Shown piece after piece: positions 37,201 through 45,136 of a DNA stretch of 64,000 nt. A program made the translations under genes and the position numbers. Positions within the stretch are counted from its first letter, which is position 1; every line of letters starts with the position of its first letter. Under the pieces are notes generated by a model that ran no database searches, had not been told where the DNA came from, and worked only from the letters and a program-made list of their open reading frames with translations. Source of the stretch: Pseudanabaena sp. Salubria-1 (GTDB lineage: Bacteria; Cyanobacteriota; Cyanobacteriia; Pseudanabaenales; Pseudanabaenaceae); the NCBI GenBank assembly GCA_023336205.1, contig JALQCR010000005.1, forward strand, positions 1 to 64,000, given 5' to 3'.

Positions 37201-37647
37201 AATCTCTATACGGAAGTAATCCCGATCGCACAACCAACCCCAACCATAAGAACCGAAACTGAAGAAATCGTAACTCGCTTAATTGCCATTACCAAAGAAA
37301 ACCAACAACGCAGCCGCGAAGTATGCGAATGGATACAAAGCACCCATAACATCCCCAAACTCGGACAAAAACTAGAAGACTTTGCCAGTCTCACCCAAGC
37401 CGAATTTGTGCAAGCAATCCGCGATCGTAAACCCAAAACATCAGGCGACCTCAGCCCCAAAGCCTTTAAAGCCGTTAACTAAGCCTATCAGGAATATGCC
37501 ATCCCTATGCAACGCGATCGCGCCGAAGCCAACCGCTTAGAGCATCGCCTCAGCGATCTCATCAACCAAGCCTATCAACTCACCCCCGAAGAGATAGAAC
37601 TGATGTGGCGCACCGCACCGCCACGAATGCCAATTTCGAGAGATTAA
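34237..37647 (+). pseudogene. Type IIG (Eco57I-like) restriction-modification enzyme, stop codon at 37480
   Basis: The 1081-residue open part has an N-terminal PD-(D/E)XK nuclease region (GRSADGALGF-like stretch, then APIELKGAKTDLDRR near residue 125). A helical linker follows, then a gamma-type adenine methyltransferase: motif I VIDPACGSGAFLIA and motif IV AIGNPPYVRQEY. The target-recognition part follows. A TAA at 37480-37482 ends it, but the same frame continues to 37647 with AYQEYAIPMQRDRAEANRLEHRLSDLINQAYQL and ends TAPPRMP, the expected C-terminus. Thus 54 residues are lost by one nonsense change. The MITE-A core is inserted in frame at 36325-36410. Most catalytic motifs are intact, so residual activity is possible. 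Confidence 0.83.
36325..36410. repeat. MITE-A core inserted in frame in the type IIG gene
   Basis: CTAGCCCCCCTAGCCCCCCA...GGGGGATTTAGGGGGC encodes about 29 residues (SSPPSPPILGGTESS...SPSIGGFRG) between the methyltransferase and target-recognition parts. The frame remains open. Confidence 0.75.
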
Positions 37648-37675
37648 CTTAAAATACAACTAGGAGGACAAACCC

Positions 37676-37909
37676 ATGAATACAGCTAAACTCAGAATGC
37701 AAGGCAACGAACAACTAGCCATATTACCAGACGGCTTTCAACTAGTCGGCGAAGAAGTCTATATCAAAAAAGTCGGCAACGCGATCATCCTTATTCCCAA
37801 AAACAATCCTTGGCAAACCCTCTGGAATAGCCTTGATCTCTTCTCAGATGACTTTATGGAAACTAGAGAGCAACCTCCATTACAAGAAAGAGAGGAACTA
37901 TTCTCATGA
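37676..37909 (+). CDS. vapB: VapB-type antitoxin (AbrB/SpoVT-like)
   Basis: This 77-residue protein reads MNTAKLRMQGNEQLAILPDGF followed by EEVYIKKVGNAIILIPKNNPWQTLWNSLDLFSDDFM. It is a swapped-hairpin AbrB-like DNA-binding domain with an acidic C-terminus that plugs the toxin. A GGAGG ribosome binding site precedes it. Its stop overlaps the vapC start (ATGA at 37906), so the pair is translationally coupled and presumably autoregulated. Confidence 0.9.
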   Translation: MNTAKLRMQGNEQLAILPDGFQLVGEEVYIKKVGNAIILIPKNNPWQTLWNSLDLFSDDFMETREQPPLQEREELFS

Positions 37910-38310
37910 AGTATATGCTCGACACCAACACTTGCATTTACATCATCAAACGCAAGCCCCAAGACGTTTTAGAAAAATTTCAAACCATCGCACCCTTTGA
38001 TATTGGCATCTCATCCATCACCGTAGCCGAACTAGAATATGGAGCCGCCAAAAGTCAATTTCCCGATCGCAATCGCGCTGCCCTTAACCAATTCCTAATC
38101 CCATTAGAAATTGTCCAATTTGACGAACAAGCCGCAACCATTTACGGAAACATCCGCGCCACCCTAGAGCGATCGGGCAAAATTATCGGTGCAATGGATT
38201 TGCTCATAGCGGCTCATGCTCTGAGTCTAAACTTAATCCTAGTCACCAACAACACCAAAGAATTTAATCGAGTTCAAAACCTTGCACTTGAAAATTGGGT
38301 GACATCGTAA
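37906..38310 (+). CDS. vapC: VapC PIN-domain ribonuclease toxin
   Basis: This 134-residue PIN domain has MLDTNTCIYIIKRKP with the first Asp, then ISSITVAELEYGAAKS with the Glu. It continues with IIGAMDLLIAAHALSLNLILVTNNTKEFNRV, carrying the Asp near residue 98 and the final acidic/Asn positions. The metal-binding acids are all present. VapC toxins cleave tRNA or rRNA. It is next to VapB and likely active. Confidence 0.93.
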   Translation: MKYMLDTNTCIYIIKRKPQDVLEKFQTIAPFDIGISSITVAELEYGAAKSQFPDRNRAALNQFLIPLEIVQFDEQAATIYGNIRATLERSGKIIGAMDLLIAAHALSLNLILVTNNTKEFNRVQNLALENWVTS

Positions 38311-38331
38311 ATGTAAGACAGGAGAAATAAA

Positions 38332-38778
38332 ATGAATACTTCCATAATTGCCCCACTTCCCACATTACCCAAAAATCTTCCCCTTGATGGCGCGATCGCT
38401 ATAACACTACAAGACGGAGTAATGATCTTTCGTGCATCACAAAATATCCAACAACGCATCGAAAACCTGCTCGACAAACGCGAAGAAACTCAACTCACCC
38501 AAATAGAAGAACAAGAACTAGATGATTTTGCAGCGATCGATGACTATCTCAGCTTCGTCAATCGCATGATCCGCAATAACTTCTCTATAACAAGCTCATC
38601 TTCCTTCGTAAAAGATTGGCTCAGCGAAGAAGAAAATGAAGCATGGAAAGACTTGATAAGAATTGAGCTAGATCCCCCCAGCCCCCCCTTAAAAAGGCTA
38701 CCGTGTACACACAAGTCTAACTGTCTTCGTTTCGATGTATCTAAGCCCCCTAAATCCCCCAATTCTGGGGGACTTTGA
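38332..38778 (+). CDS. Hypothetical protein, C-terminus replaced by repeats
   Basis: This 148-residue frame starts after a GGAGAAATAAA leader. Residues 1-112 look genuine: LPLDGAIAITLQDGVMIFRASQNIQQRIENLLDKREETQL with acidic helical stretches, no recognised domain. From about residue 113 the code (DPPSPPLKRLPCTHKSN...KPPKSPNSGG) comes from repeat D and MITE-E, so the natural end of the gene is lost. It lies 21 bp after vapC and may belong to that operon. The function is unknown; an antitoxin-like or regulatory role is conceivable only from context. Confidence 0.5.
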   Translation: MNTSIIAPLPTLPKNLPLDGAIAITLQDGVMIFRASQNIQQRIENLLDKREETQLTQIEEQELDDFAAIDDYLSFVNRMIRNNFSITSSSSFVKDWLSEEENEAWKDLIRIELDPPSPPLKRLPCTHKSNCLRFDVSKPPKSPNSGGL

Positions 38779-38937
38779 AAGAAATTTTATTTTCTTGTTC
38801 CCCCAGAATTGGGGGCTAGGGGGCGATTAATTGTTGACTTGACTGGGTTTTATGACTTGTGTGTACACGGTAGCTTAAAAAGGGGGGAGAATTAAGTTCT
38901 TCCCCCTTTTTAAGGGGGATTGAGGGGGATCTCTTGT
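38669..38937. repeat. Repeat D palindrome interrupted by MITE-E
   Basis: GATCCCCCCAGCCCCCCCTT on the left and AAGGGGGATTGAGGGGGATC on the right are inverted. Removing MITE-E and one target copy leaves one continuous palindromic repeat overlapping the end of the 38332 gene. Confidence 0.65.
38697..38874. mobile_element. MITE-E (178 bp) with perfect ends, nested in repeat D
   Basis: Perfect 21-bp terminal inverted repeats begin GCTACCGTGTACACACAAG at 38697-38717 and 38854-38874. The element is flanked by the direct repeat TTAAAAAG at 38689-38696 and 38875-38882. It contains a MITE-A-like core (CCCCCTAAATCCCCC and its inverse). It has inserted into repeat D (38669-38937). A partial copy starts at 42346. 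Confidence 0.85.
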
Positions 38938-39053
38938 AGCTTTTGACCGCAGAAATTAATTCTTAAGTAGTTTCTGAGATAACCTTCTATTAATATTCAT
39001 GGTTTATGATTAAGCTTTTGGCGAAATTATTAGATTGAGAAAGTGAATAAAGA

Positions 39054-41435
39054 ATGCGATCGCTTGCACCCCTCATCAAAACTTGCTTACTTGACCTAGA
39101 AATCAAAGTAAATGTCACAGTCAGGCAAAAGCGCAAAGAATTACATATCTTGCTAGAGTCCACAAATTTTGGCGATCGCCAATTGTTAGTAGAGGCGATC
39201 TCCAAATGTTGCTATGACTTTGAAGACCGAAATTTTAAGGCAGCGCGAATTTATGCATTCTGGTTTGGACAGCCATTACCACAATGGATCGAAAAAATTG
39301 AGTTCGAGCAAGAGAAAGCATCAGAAGAAATTACAGAGAAAGAGCAACAAAAGACAGCTATAAATTTAGGCTCAGATCATGAGAGCATCTGCGATCGCTT
39401 TATCGTTTGTGGCTTGGGCAGCCTCGGACAGCATTCCGTATTCAACTTAAAAAAGTTTACCTATCGCGAATATGAAGTGAAAATCTGTGCGATCGATCGA
39501 GTCCAGCCAGAGATCATGGAATTCGATCGCTTCTCAGAATTGCTCGATCAACCCATAATTGTGGGAGATTGTCGGCGCTCTGAAGTATTGCTCAAGGCAG
39601 GAATCGAAAGCTGTCGCGGAATTTTGCTAGTTACTAGCAACGAGAATGTAAATATCGAAACTGCGATCGCCGCCCGTCGCCTTAACCCCAATGTGCATAT
39701 TGTCGTGCGCTCCTCTCGGCAAAATCTTAATCAATTACTAAAAGAGCAACTAGGAAACTTCGTTGCCCTCGATCCTGTAGATCTCCCTGCCGCAGCCTTT
39801 GCGGTAGCAGGCTTGGGCGAAGGCACATTAGGATTATTTCAATTAGGCGATCGCAAATTAAGGATAGTGGAACGCTCGATCAAGTCAGATGACTATCGTT
39901 TTTTGAGAACACCCGCTTATCTGTTACAAAAAAAAAATGCGCGGCTTTTGAGTATTGCCGATCCTAATTCTGAACGTTTATTCTTTCAATGGGAGCCTGA
40001 TACTATTGTCCAAATTGGCGATAAAGTAGCCTTCATTGAATTTGTCGAAAATGATTTCTCCACAACGAGCCGCCAATATTCAGAACTAACTGAGCGTCCT
40101 TTATATAAGGGTTCTTCCTCTTTTAAAAAAATCGATCAACTACTACAAAAAATTACAGGTTCAGTATTTTGGAAGACTAAATGGCATCAGCTTGTCGCTT
40201 GGTTTCAAGCAGTGCGATCGCGCCGCCTGATTCTATGGGGAATTATTACCGCAATTACACTTTGGGGCATTAGCTCCATAGTTTTATTCTTGAATGTGCC
40301 GAATATTTCATGGCAAAAGGCAATTTCCGCAAGCATGATTTTGTTGCTAGGTGGATTTGGTGATGTCTTTGGTGGACTTGGCGAAGACCAAGTACCTCTG
40401 TGGGTGGTGATATTTTGCTTGTCGATTACTTTGATTAGTTTACTCTTTGTTTTAGGTGTAGTCGGATTGATAGCCGATAGCATTCTCAGTTCTAAGTTTG
40501 AATTTTTTAAGCGATCGCTACCTTTGCCTACCCGCGATCATATTGTCCTAATTGGGTTTGGGAGGCTTGGACAGAGAATTGCCGATCTTCTATTCAAATT
40601 GCAAATTCCATTTGTGATCGTCAGTGAAAATCCTCACGACTGCGATCTTGCGGATAAAGTGCCTTGGTTCACGGGCAATATCATCGAAGAATTATCGAAA
40701 ACGAATCTTGCCAAAGCAAAAAGTATTCTCTCCGTTACCGACGATCAAATGCTCAATCTCGAAGCGGCTCTATTAGCTCGTGATGCAGCCAAAAAAATCA
40801 ATCGACAAATGAACCTCGCGATTCGCACCTACGATCGCTACTTCAGCGAAAACTTAGCCGAACTTTTGCCAAGTTCGCAATCTTTTTGCGCCTATGCCCT
40901 TTCTGCTGAAGCTTTTGCAGGAGCAGCTTTTGGCGAGAATATGTTGAGCCTGTTTCGACTCAATCAGCGTACAGTCTTAGTTGCTGAATATGTCATTACC
41001 GAGAATGATACATTGATCGGCAAAAATCTCTCGCAAATCGCCTATGGCTATACTGTTGTGCCAGTTTATCTCAAGACGAGCGCCTCTAAAGCCGATGGAC
41101 ATCGTGAGTTTTATATGCCTTCCGATGATGAGGTGATGAAAGTAGGCGATCGCTTAACGCTATTAGCTTCTATCTCAGGACTAAGGCGCATCGAGTTAGG
41201 CAATCTCCATTTGCCAAAACGTTGGCAGTTACGCGCCAAGCCTCCTCTCAATTCTAGTGTGTTGCTTGATGCTGGAAATAAGCTAAAAAATATTTCAGGT
41301 TGCGATCTAGAGCTTGCTCGACGCTTTATGCAAAGTCTCCCTGCTGCGATCGAGTTGCCGATGTATGACACTCAAGCCTATCGACTAGGACAAGAACTGA
41401 TGCGACTACTCCCAATTAAAATCTATCCTTTATAA
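39054..41435 (+). CDS. RCK-domain potassium channel-like membrane protein
   Basis: This protein has 793 residues. An N-terminal region of about 90 residues is of unknown fold. The first TrkA-N/RCK domain (about 115-345) starts FIVCGLGSLGQHSVFNLKKF, an NAD-binding motif. Two membrane helices (about 395-420 and 450-480) enclose a pore segment, ILLLGGFGDVFGGL. A second RCK domain begins VLIGFGRLGQRIADLLFKL near residue 500 and is followed by a C-terminal regulatory part. The pore motif GGFGD replaces the common TVGYGD; GFG-type filters occur in some K+ channels, so ion selectivity may differ. It is probably a ligand-gated potassium channel of the cytoplasmic membrane. Confidence 0.82.
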   Translation: MRSLAPLIKTCLLDLEIKVNVTVRQKRKELHILLESTNFGDRQLLVEAISKCCYDFEDRNFKAARIYAFWFGQPLPQWIEKIEFEQEKASEEITEKEQQKTAINLGSDHESICDRFIVCGLGSLGQHSVFNLKKFTYREYEVKICAIDRVQPEIMEFDRFSELLDQPIIVGDCRRSEVLLKAGIESCRGILLVTSNENVNIETAIAARRLNPNVHIVVRSSRQNLNQLLKEQLGNFVALDPVDLPAAAFAVAGLGEGTLGLFQLGDRKLRIVERSIKSDDYRFLRTPAYLLQKKNARLLSIADPNSERLFFQWEPDTIVQIGDKVAFIEFVENDFSTTSRQYSELTERPLYKGSSSFKKIDQLLQKITGSVFWKTKWHQLVAWFQAVRSRRLILWGIITAITLWGISSIVLFLNVPNISWQKAISASMILLLGGFGDVFGGLGEDQVPLWVVIFCLSITLISLLFVLGVVGLIADSILSSKFEFFKRSLPLPTRDHIVLIGFGRLGQRIADLLFKLQIPFVIVSENPHDCDLADKVPWFTGNIIEELSKTNLAKAKSILSVTDDQMLNLEAALLARDAAKKINRQMNLAIRTYDRYFSENLAELLPSSQSFCAYALSAEAFAGAAFGENMLSLFRLNQRTVLVAEYVITENDTLIGKNLSQIAYGYTVVPVYLKTSASKADGHREFYMPSDDEVMKVGDRLTLLASISGLRRIELGNLHLPKRWQLRAKPPLNSSVLLDAGNKLKNISGCDLELARRFMQSLPAAIELPMYDTQAYRLGQELMRLLPIKIYPL

Positions 41436-41445
41436 AACCAAAAAG

Positions 41446-41588
41446 AGAATTGTAATCTTAGCCCCCCCTAGCCCCCCAATTCTGGGGGGAACCAGATTCA
41501 AGTCCCCCAGAATTGGGGGATTTAGGGGGCTATTGCTAGACTTTTAATCGAAATTTTATGTGTCATGTAATTCTTAAATAGTTTCTAA
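41446..41588. mobile_element. MITE-A copy, left end eroded
   Basis: The GAGAATTGTAATCTTAGCCC start lacks the outer 10 bp of the terminal repeat; the right end is AATTCTTAAATAGTTTCTAA. It lies between two convergent genes. Confidence 0.65.
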
Positions 41589-41611
41589 TATCGCTTTGCG
41601 ATGTAGCCATA

Positions 41612-42304
41612 TTAGGGATTTAGGGAAATAGCAATCTGCTGCTTTTCCTCGTTTGGGGATTGTAAATTAGGTAGTGGAATAGCTTGAGGATTTTCAGCGA
41701 TCGCAGGAATATCATCCTTTGTCGGTAATATCATTTCTGTGGAAGGATATAGCCACCAAGCAAATAACCTTGTCATCTGGGGCATCAGCAGATAGGTCAT
41801 CGTGGGCACTGCGATCGCTGTCACAACAGCCACCCGCAACACTAAAGGCAACATCCCCAACAACTGTTGAAAAACCGCAGAAATCATCGTAATCAAGGGA
41901 AAAACAGCAAGCCAAGTTACCAAAGCCATCTTATGGCGAGGCGGTGGTGCGATCGCAGGTTTACCTGGAAGCGTAAACCAAGTTTCTAAACCAGTTAGCA
42001 CCTGAATCTGGGGTGGACTCACCGTGAGAGGCTCAGCGATCGCAAACCAGTGTTCGCGCTCTGCCGAGGCTTCCCAATGGCGTAAATTACTTAAGCGATC
42101 GAACTTAAAAATGATGCGATATTCTGGGTCATCGGCATTGACTGGACGAAATACATTGCTGCCCAGATAGCCAGAAAATTGTCCACAAGCATTGGTAACT
42201 CCAGTCAAAAAAGCTTCAAAGTCATCTTTGCATTCTGGCTTGACCCGTCTAGCGATCGTTACCGTAACAGAAGGATCATTAAGTTTTGGCTGAGTTTCCG
42301 ACAT
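41612..42304 (-). CDS. Antibiotic biosynthesis monooxygenase-domain membrane protein
   Basis: This protein has 230 residues. An ABM-like ferredoxin-fold domain occupies about 10-105 (VTIARRVKPECKDDFEAFLTGVTNACGQFSGYLGSNVF and REHWFAIAEPL). Two or three membrane helices follow at about 125-190 (VTWLAVFPLITMISAVFQQLL, VLRVAVVTAIAVPTMTYLLM). This fusion is widespread and its reaction is unknown; a quinone or heme-related chemistry is only inference. It ends in a polar tail and has no signal peptide. Confidence 0.85.
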   Translation of the reverse strand: MSETQPKLNDPSVTVTIARRVKPECKDDFEAFLTGVTNACGQFSGYLGSNVFRPVNADDPEYRIIFKFDRLSNLRHWEASAEREHWFAIAEPLTVSPPQIQVLTGLETWFTLPGKPAIAPPPRHKMALVTWLAVFPLITMISAVFQQLLGMLPLVLRVAVVTAIAVPTMTYLLMPQMTRLFAWWLYPSTEMILPTKDDIPAIAENPQAIPLPNLQSPNEEKQQIAISLNP

Positions 42305-42345
42305 ACAGTTTCAATTGGGTTGAGCGTTTAGCTTGTAGTTGCAAG

Positions 42346-42488
42346 GCTACCTTGTACAACAAGTCTCTCTGTCTTCGTTTCAATGTATCTAAGCCCCCTA
42401 AATCCCCCAATTCTGGGGGACTTAGAAGGAATGTTATTTTCTTGTCCCCCCAGAATTGGGGGCTAGGGGGCGATTAATTAATGTTCAA
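42346..42488. mobile_element. Partial MITE-E copy
   Basis: The left end GCTACCTTGTACAACAAGTC is similar to the terminal repeat of the copy at 38697. It is followed by the same CCCCCTAAATCCCCC core, and the right inverted repeat is missing. It overlaps the region upstream of the monooxygenase-domain gene. Confidence 0.65.
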
Positions 42489-42494
42489 TCAATC

Positions 42495-42576
42495 GAAACA
42501 ATAAAGATTTAAAAAGTGTTGCTTTGCAACACTTTTTAAATCTTTATTGTTTCGGGTTGGAGCACAAAGCACTGTT
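42495..42576. terminator. 28-bp palindrome, GC-TTT-GC loop, with tail
   Basis: Perfect arms 42495-42522 and 42526-42553 are followed by GGGTTGGAGCACAAAGCACT, the shared tail in variant form. It lies just after the stop of the peptide-binding lipoprotein (minus strand). Confidence 0.7.
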
Positions 42577-42582
42577 ATTTTT

Positions 42583-44367
42583 CTAGGACTTTAATTTCAA
42601 TTGTTCTAGATTCCACAATGCTCCCGTCACGCCAGTACTGCCAGCTAATGCCGATGGTTGGGCATTCTCTACGCGATCGCGTACAGCAACTAAGTATAGG
42701 GACATCGTTAAATGGATTAGCGGTAATTGCTCCTGTACTAATTGTTGATATTCGGCATAGATAGCCTTGCGCTTAGTTTCATCTAGTTCCTGTGCACCTT
42801 GGATCATTAAAGAATGGATTTTCTTTTCCCAATCAGCAACTTCACGACCTGGGAAAGGTTGCTCATCCCCCGCAGGTCCCTTATTAAACATATGGGAATC
42901 ACCATCAGTTGCCCAAAGATTAATCGCACTATTAGGTTCCGCACCTCCTGTAAACCCAAGAATTGTCGCATCCCATTGCTTGGAGTTGTCGAGCTTATCG
43001 GAGATAATCCGAAAATCAACGGGAGTGAAGTCAATTTTCATGCCAATTTTTTCTAAATCGCTCTTAATTTGCGCTCCAACCGCTACTCTTCCACCCACAG
43101 GAGCAAGTAAAGTAAACCGCACCAGATTACCTTGAGCATCCAAAAGTTGTTGCTCAGAATTATATTTATATCCTGCTTGCAAAAGAATCTCTTTTGACTT
43201 TTCAGGCTGATAATCATAAACTTTAAGTCCTTTTTCGGGCGGGAAGAAATAGGGACTAGGGATAGAAACTGGTGAGTTTTGGGTTTGAGCTAAGCCTCTT
43301 GACAGATTGGTAATTATCGCTTCGCGATTGATCGCATAGGCTATAGCGCGACGGAAGATAACATCATTAAACCATTTTGACTTTTTCGGATCAACAAAAG
43401 GCTCATTAGTCTTAGGGTTTTTACCCTTATTCAAGTTGAACATGATGAATGATTGCCCCGTCATTGGCCCAGCATTATAGATTTTGTAGCGATCGCGCTG
43501 TTCAAAACGCTTTAGCAATTGGTAGTCTTCGCCTCGTAGTCGATACATGTCCAGTTCACCTGAACGGAATCTCAATAGAGCCGTATCTGGAGATTCCACA
43601 ATCTGCATTACAAATTGTTTAATATAAGGAAATCCCTTTTTCCAGTAGTAGGGATTGGGCTTATAAATGATTCGTTCAGAAGGGCGATATTCTTGGATTA
43701 TATAGGGACCACTGCCAACTAGTTTATTGACAGGTGTTGTAAGAGTCCATGTTTCTAAGAACTTTAGCTTCTGATTAGGAACTTTCGGATCTTCCTTGAG
43801 GGTCGATTCAAAAACATGTTTAGGTAAAATACCAATCCCACCGATGGTGCGTAAAGCAGGTGCAAAGGGTTCGTTCAGAAAAAAGGAAATACGGCGATCG
43901 TCGAGCTTCTCAACTTTGGGAAGAGTTTGTGATTGCCCAATTCTCAGAATATCACGAAGCCCAGTGGGAATTTTTTCGTTGAAGATCACATTTTGATAGG
44001 TAAATAAAACATCATCAACAGTGAGTGGTTGAGCATCTGACCATTTCAAATCAGGACGCATCGTGAAAATTAGTTGTTTACCTTCCTGTTGAAATTCCCA
44101 TTTCTCAGCTAATTCAGGCTCTAACTCCTTGGTAAGTGGATTCTCAGAGATCATCCCAGTCATTGTATAGCCGATCGCAATTCCACTATAAGCTTCTTGA
44201 TATAAGACAGGATTAAAAGTTTTGATGTCATTATCAAGGGGAACTACTAGGCGATTCTTGATAGTTTCTGGTGCGATCGCACAACCCCAAAGCAGCAGCG
44301 AACACATGCCAATAAGCAACAGTAATACAACTGCTTTCCACTGTTTAACCTTAGTTCGTTTCTGCAT
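42583..44367 (-). CDS. Peptide/nickel-type ABC substrate-binding lipoprotein (SBP_bac_5)
   Basis: This protein has about 594 residues from the ATG at 44367 (MQKRTKVKQW); the frame is open further to 44436 but that extension is unlikely. A lipoprotein signal precedes LLLWGCA with the lipidated cysteine. The mature part is a family 5 solute-binding protein: LAEKWEFQQEGKQLIFTMRPDLKWSDAQPLTVDDVLFTYQ, RAIAYAINREAIITNLSRGLAQ and VRFTLLAPVG. It should bind oligopeptides or similar solutes in the periplasm. No permease lies nearby, so the ligand is open. Confidence 0.88.
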   Translation of the reverse strand: MQKRTKVKQWKAVVLLLLIGMCSLLLWGCAIAPETIKNRLVVPLDNDIKTFNPVLYQEAYSGIAIGYTMTGMISENPLTKELEPELAEKWEFQQEGKQLIFTMRPDLKWSDAQPLTVDDVLFTYQNVIFNEKIPTGLRDILRIGQSQTLPKVEKLDDRRISFFLNEPFAPALRTIGGIGILPKHVFESTLKEDPKVPNQKLKFLETWTLTTPVNKLVGSGPYIIQEYRPSERIIYKPNPYYWKKGFPYIKQFVMQIVESPDTALLRFRSGELDMYRLRGEDYQLLKRFEQRDRYKIYNAGPMTGQSFIMFNLNKGKNPKTNEPFVDPKKSKWFNDVIFRRAIAYAINREAIITNLSRGLAQTQNSPVSIPSPYFFPPEKGLKVYDYQPEKSKEILLQAGYKYNSEQQLLDAQGNLVRFTLLAPVGGRVAVGAQIKSDLEKIGMKIDFTPVDFRIISDKLDNSKQWDATILGFTGGAEPNSAINLWATDGDSHMFNKGPAGDEQPFPGREVADWEKKIHSLMIQGAQELDETKRKAIYAEYQQLVQEQLPLIHLTMSLYLVAVRDRVENAQPSALAGSTGVTGALWNLEQLKLKS

Positions 44368-44457
44368 ACTTCTTTTCACGATCGCTCTTTTCCTTAAAAG
44401 ATAAATTTTAAAATAAACATGATTAACAAGAGCCAATAAGCTCTTGGCTTTTAGCTT

Positions 44458-44937
44458 TTAGCTTTTTACTAATAAAACTACTGCATGAACGGCGATCGCT
44501 TCTTTTTGTCCGATCGCATCCATACCCTCATTTGTGGTTGCCTTGACGCTGACGCAATCAATTGGCAAATTCATTGCTTGAGCTAGGCGATCGCGCATTG
44601 CTTTAATATGTGGTTTGAGTTTGGGTGCTTCGGCAATTACCATGGAGTCAAGATTATTCACGCGCCAACCCTGTGCCCCGATAAGTTCTTGTACTTGCTG
44701 CAATAGCATGATGCTATCGGCTCCTGCCCATTTAGGGTCAGTGGGTGGGAAATAATGCCCAATATCGCCAAGGGCAAGCGCACCCAGCATGGCATCCATG
44801 ATCGCATGGGTCAGCACATCGGCATCGCTATGTCCTAGCAGTCCTTTTTCGTAAGGAATTTCGACACCACCAAGGATTAGCTTGCGATCGCTAACGAGTC
44901 GATGTAGGTCATAACCATTGCCAATGCGGATATTCAT
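44458..44937 (-). CDS. ispF: 2-C-methyl-D-erythritol 2,4-cyclodiphosphate synthase
   Basis: This 159-residue trimeric enzyme acts in the MEP isoprenoid pathway, cyclising CDP-ME-2-phosphate. The zinc ligands are in [21 protein letters not shown] (Asp, His) and the [18 protein letters not shown] stretch. [21 protein letters not shown] and [25 protein letters not shown] are conserved. Usual length and intact. A minus-strand single gene diverging from xdhA. Confidence 0.96.
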   Translation of the reverse strand: MNIRIGNGYDLHRLVSDRKLILGGVEIPYEKGLLGHSDADVLTHAIMDAMLGALALGDIGHYFPPTDPKWAGADSIMLLQQVQELIGAQGWRVNNLDSMVIAEAPKLKPHIKAMRDRLAQAMNLPIDCVSVKATTNEGMDAIGQKEAIAVHAVVLLVKS

Positions 44938-45003
44938 AGATGAGTAGCTGAGTTTAACTATTCATAATATAAACCCAATTTCATGCGGTGTTAGTTTTGT
45001 CTT

Positions 45004-45034
45004 TAGTGTGGCGCGGCGTAGCCGCGTCACACTA
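45004..45034. repeat. 14-bp hairpin with GC-GTA-GC loop
   Basis: Arms 45004-45017 and 45021-45034 have one mismatch, in the divergent region between ispF and xdhA. The loop is that of the palindrome family. Confidence 0.5.
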
Positions 45035-45136
45035 ATTATTCTTTTTTGTATCTTGGCGCACTTTAAGCAAAGTCTATTCATTAATTAATTAATTTATATC
45101 AGCCTGTCAATTTGTTACACCAGCAGAGATATTCCC

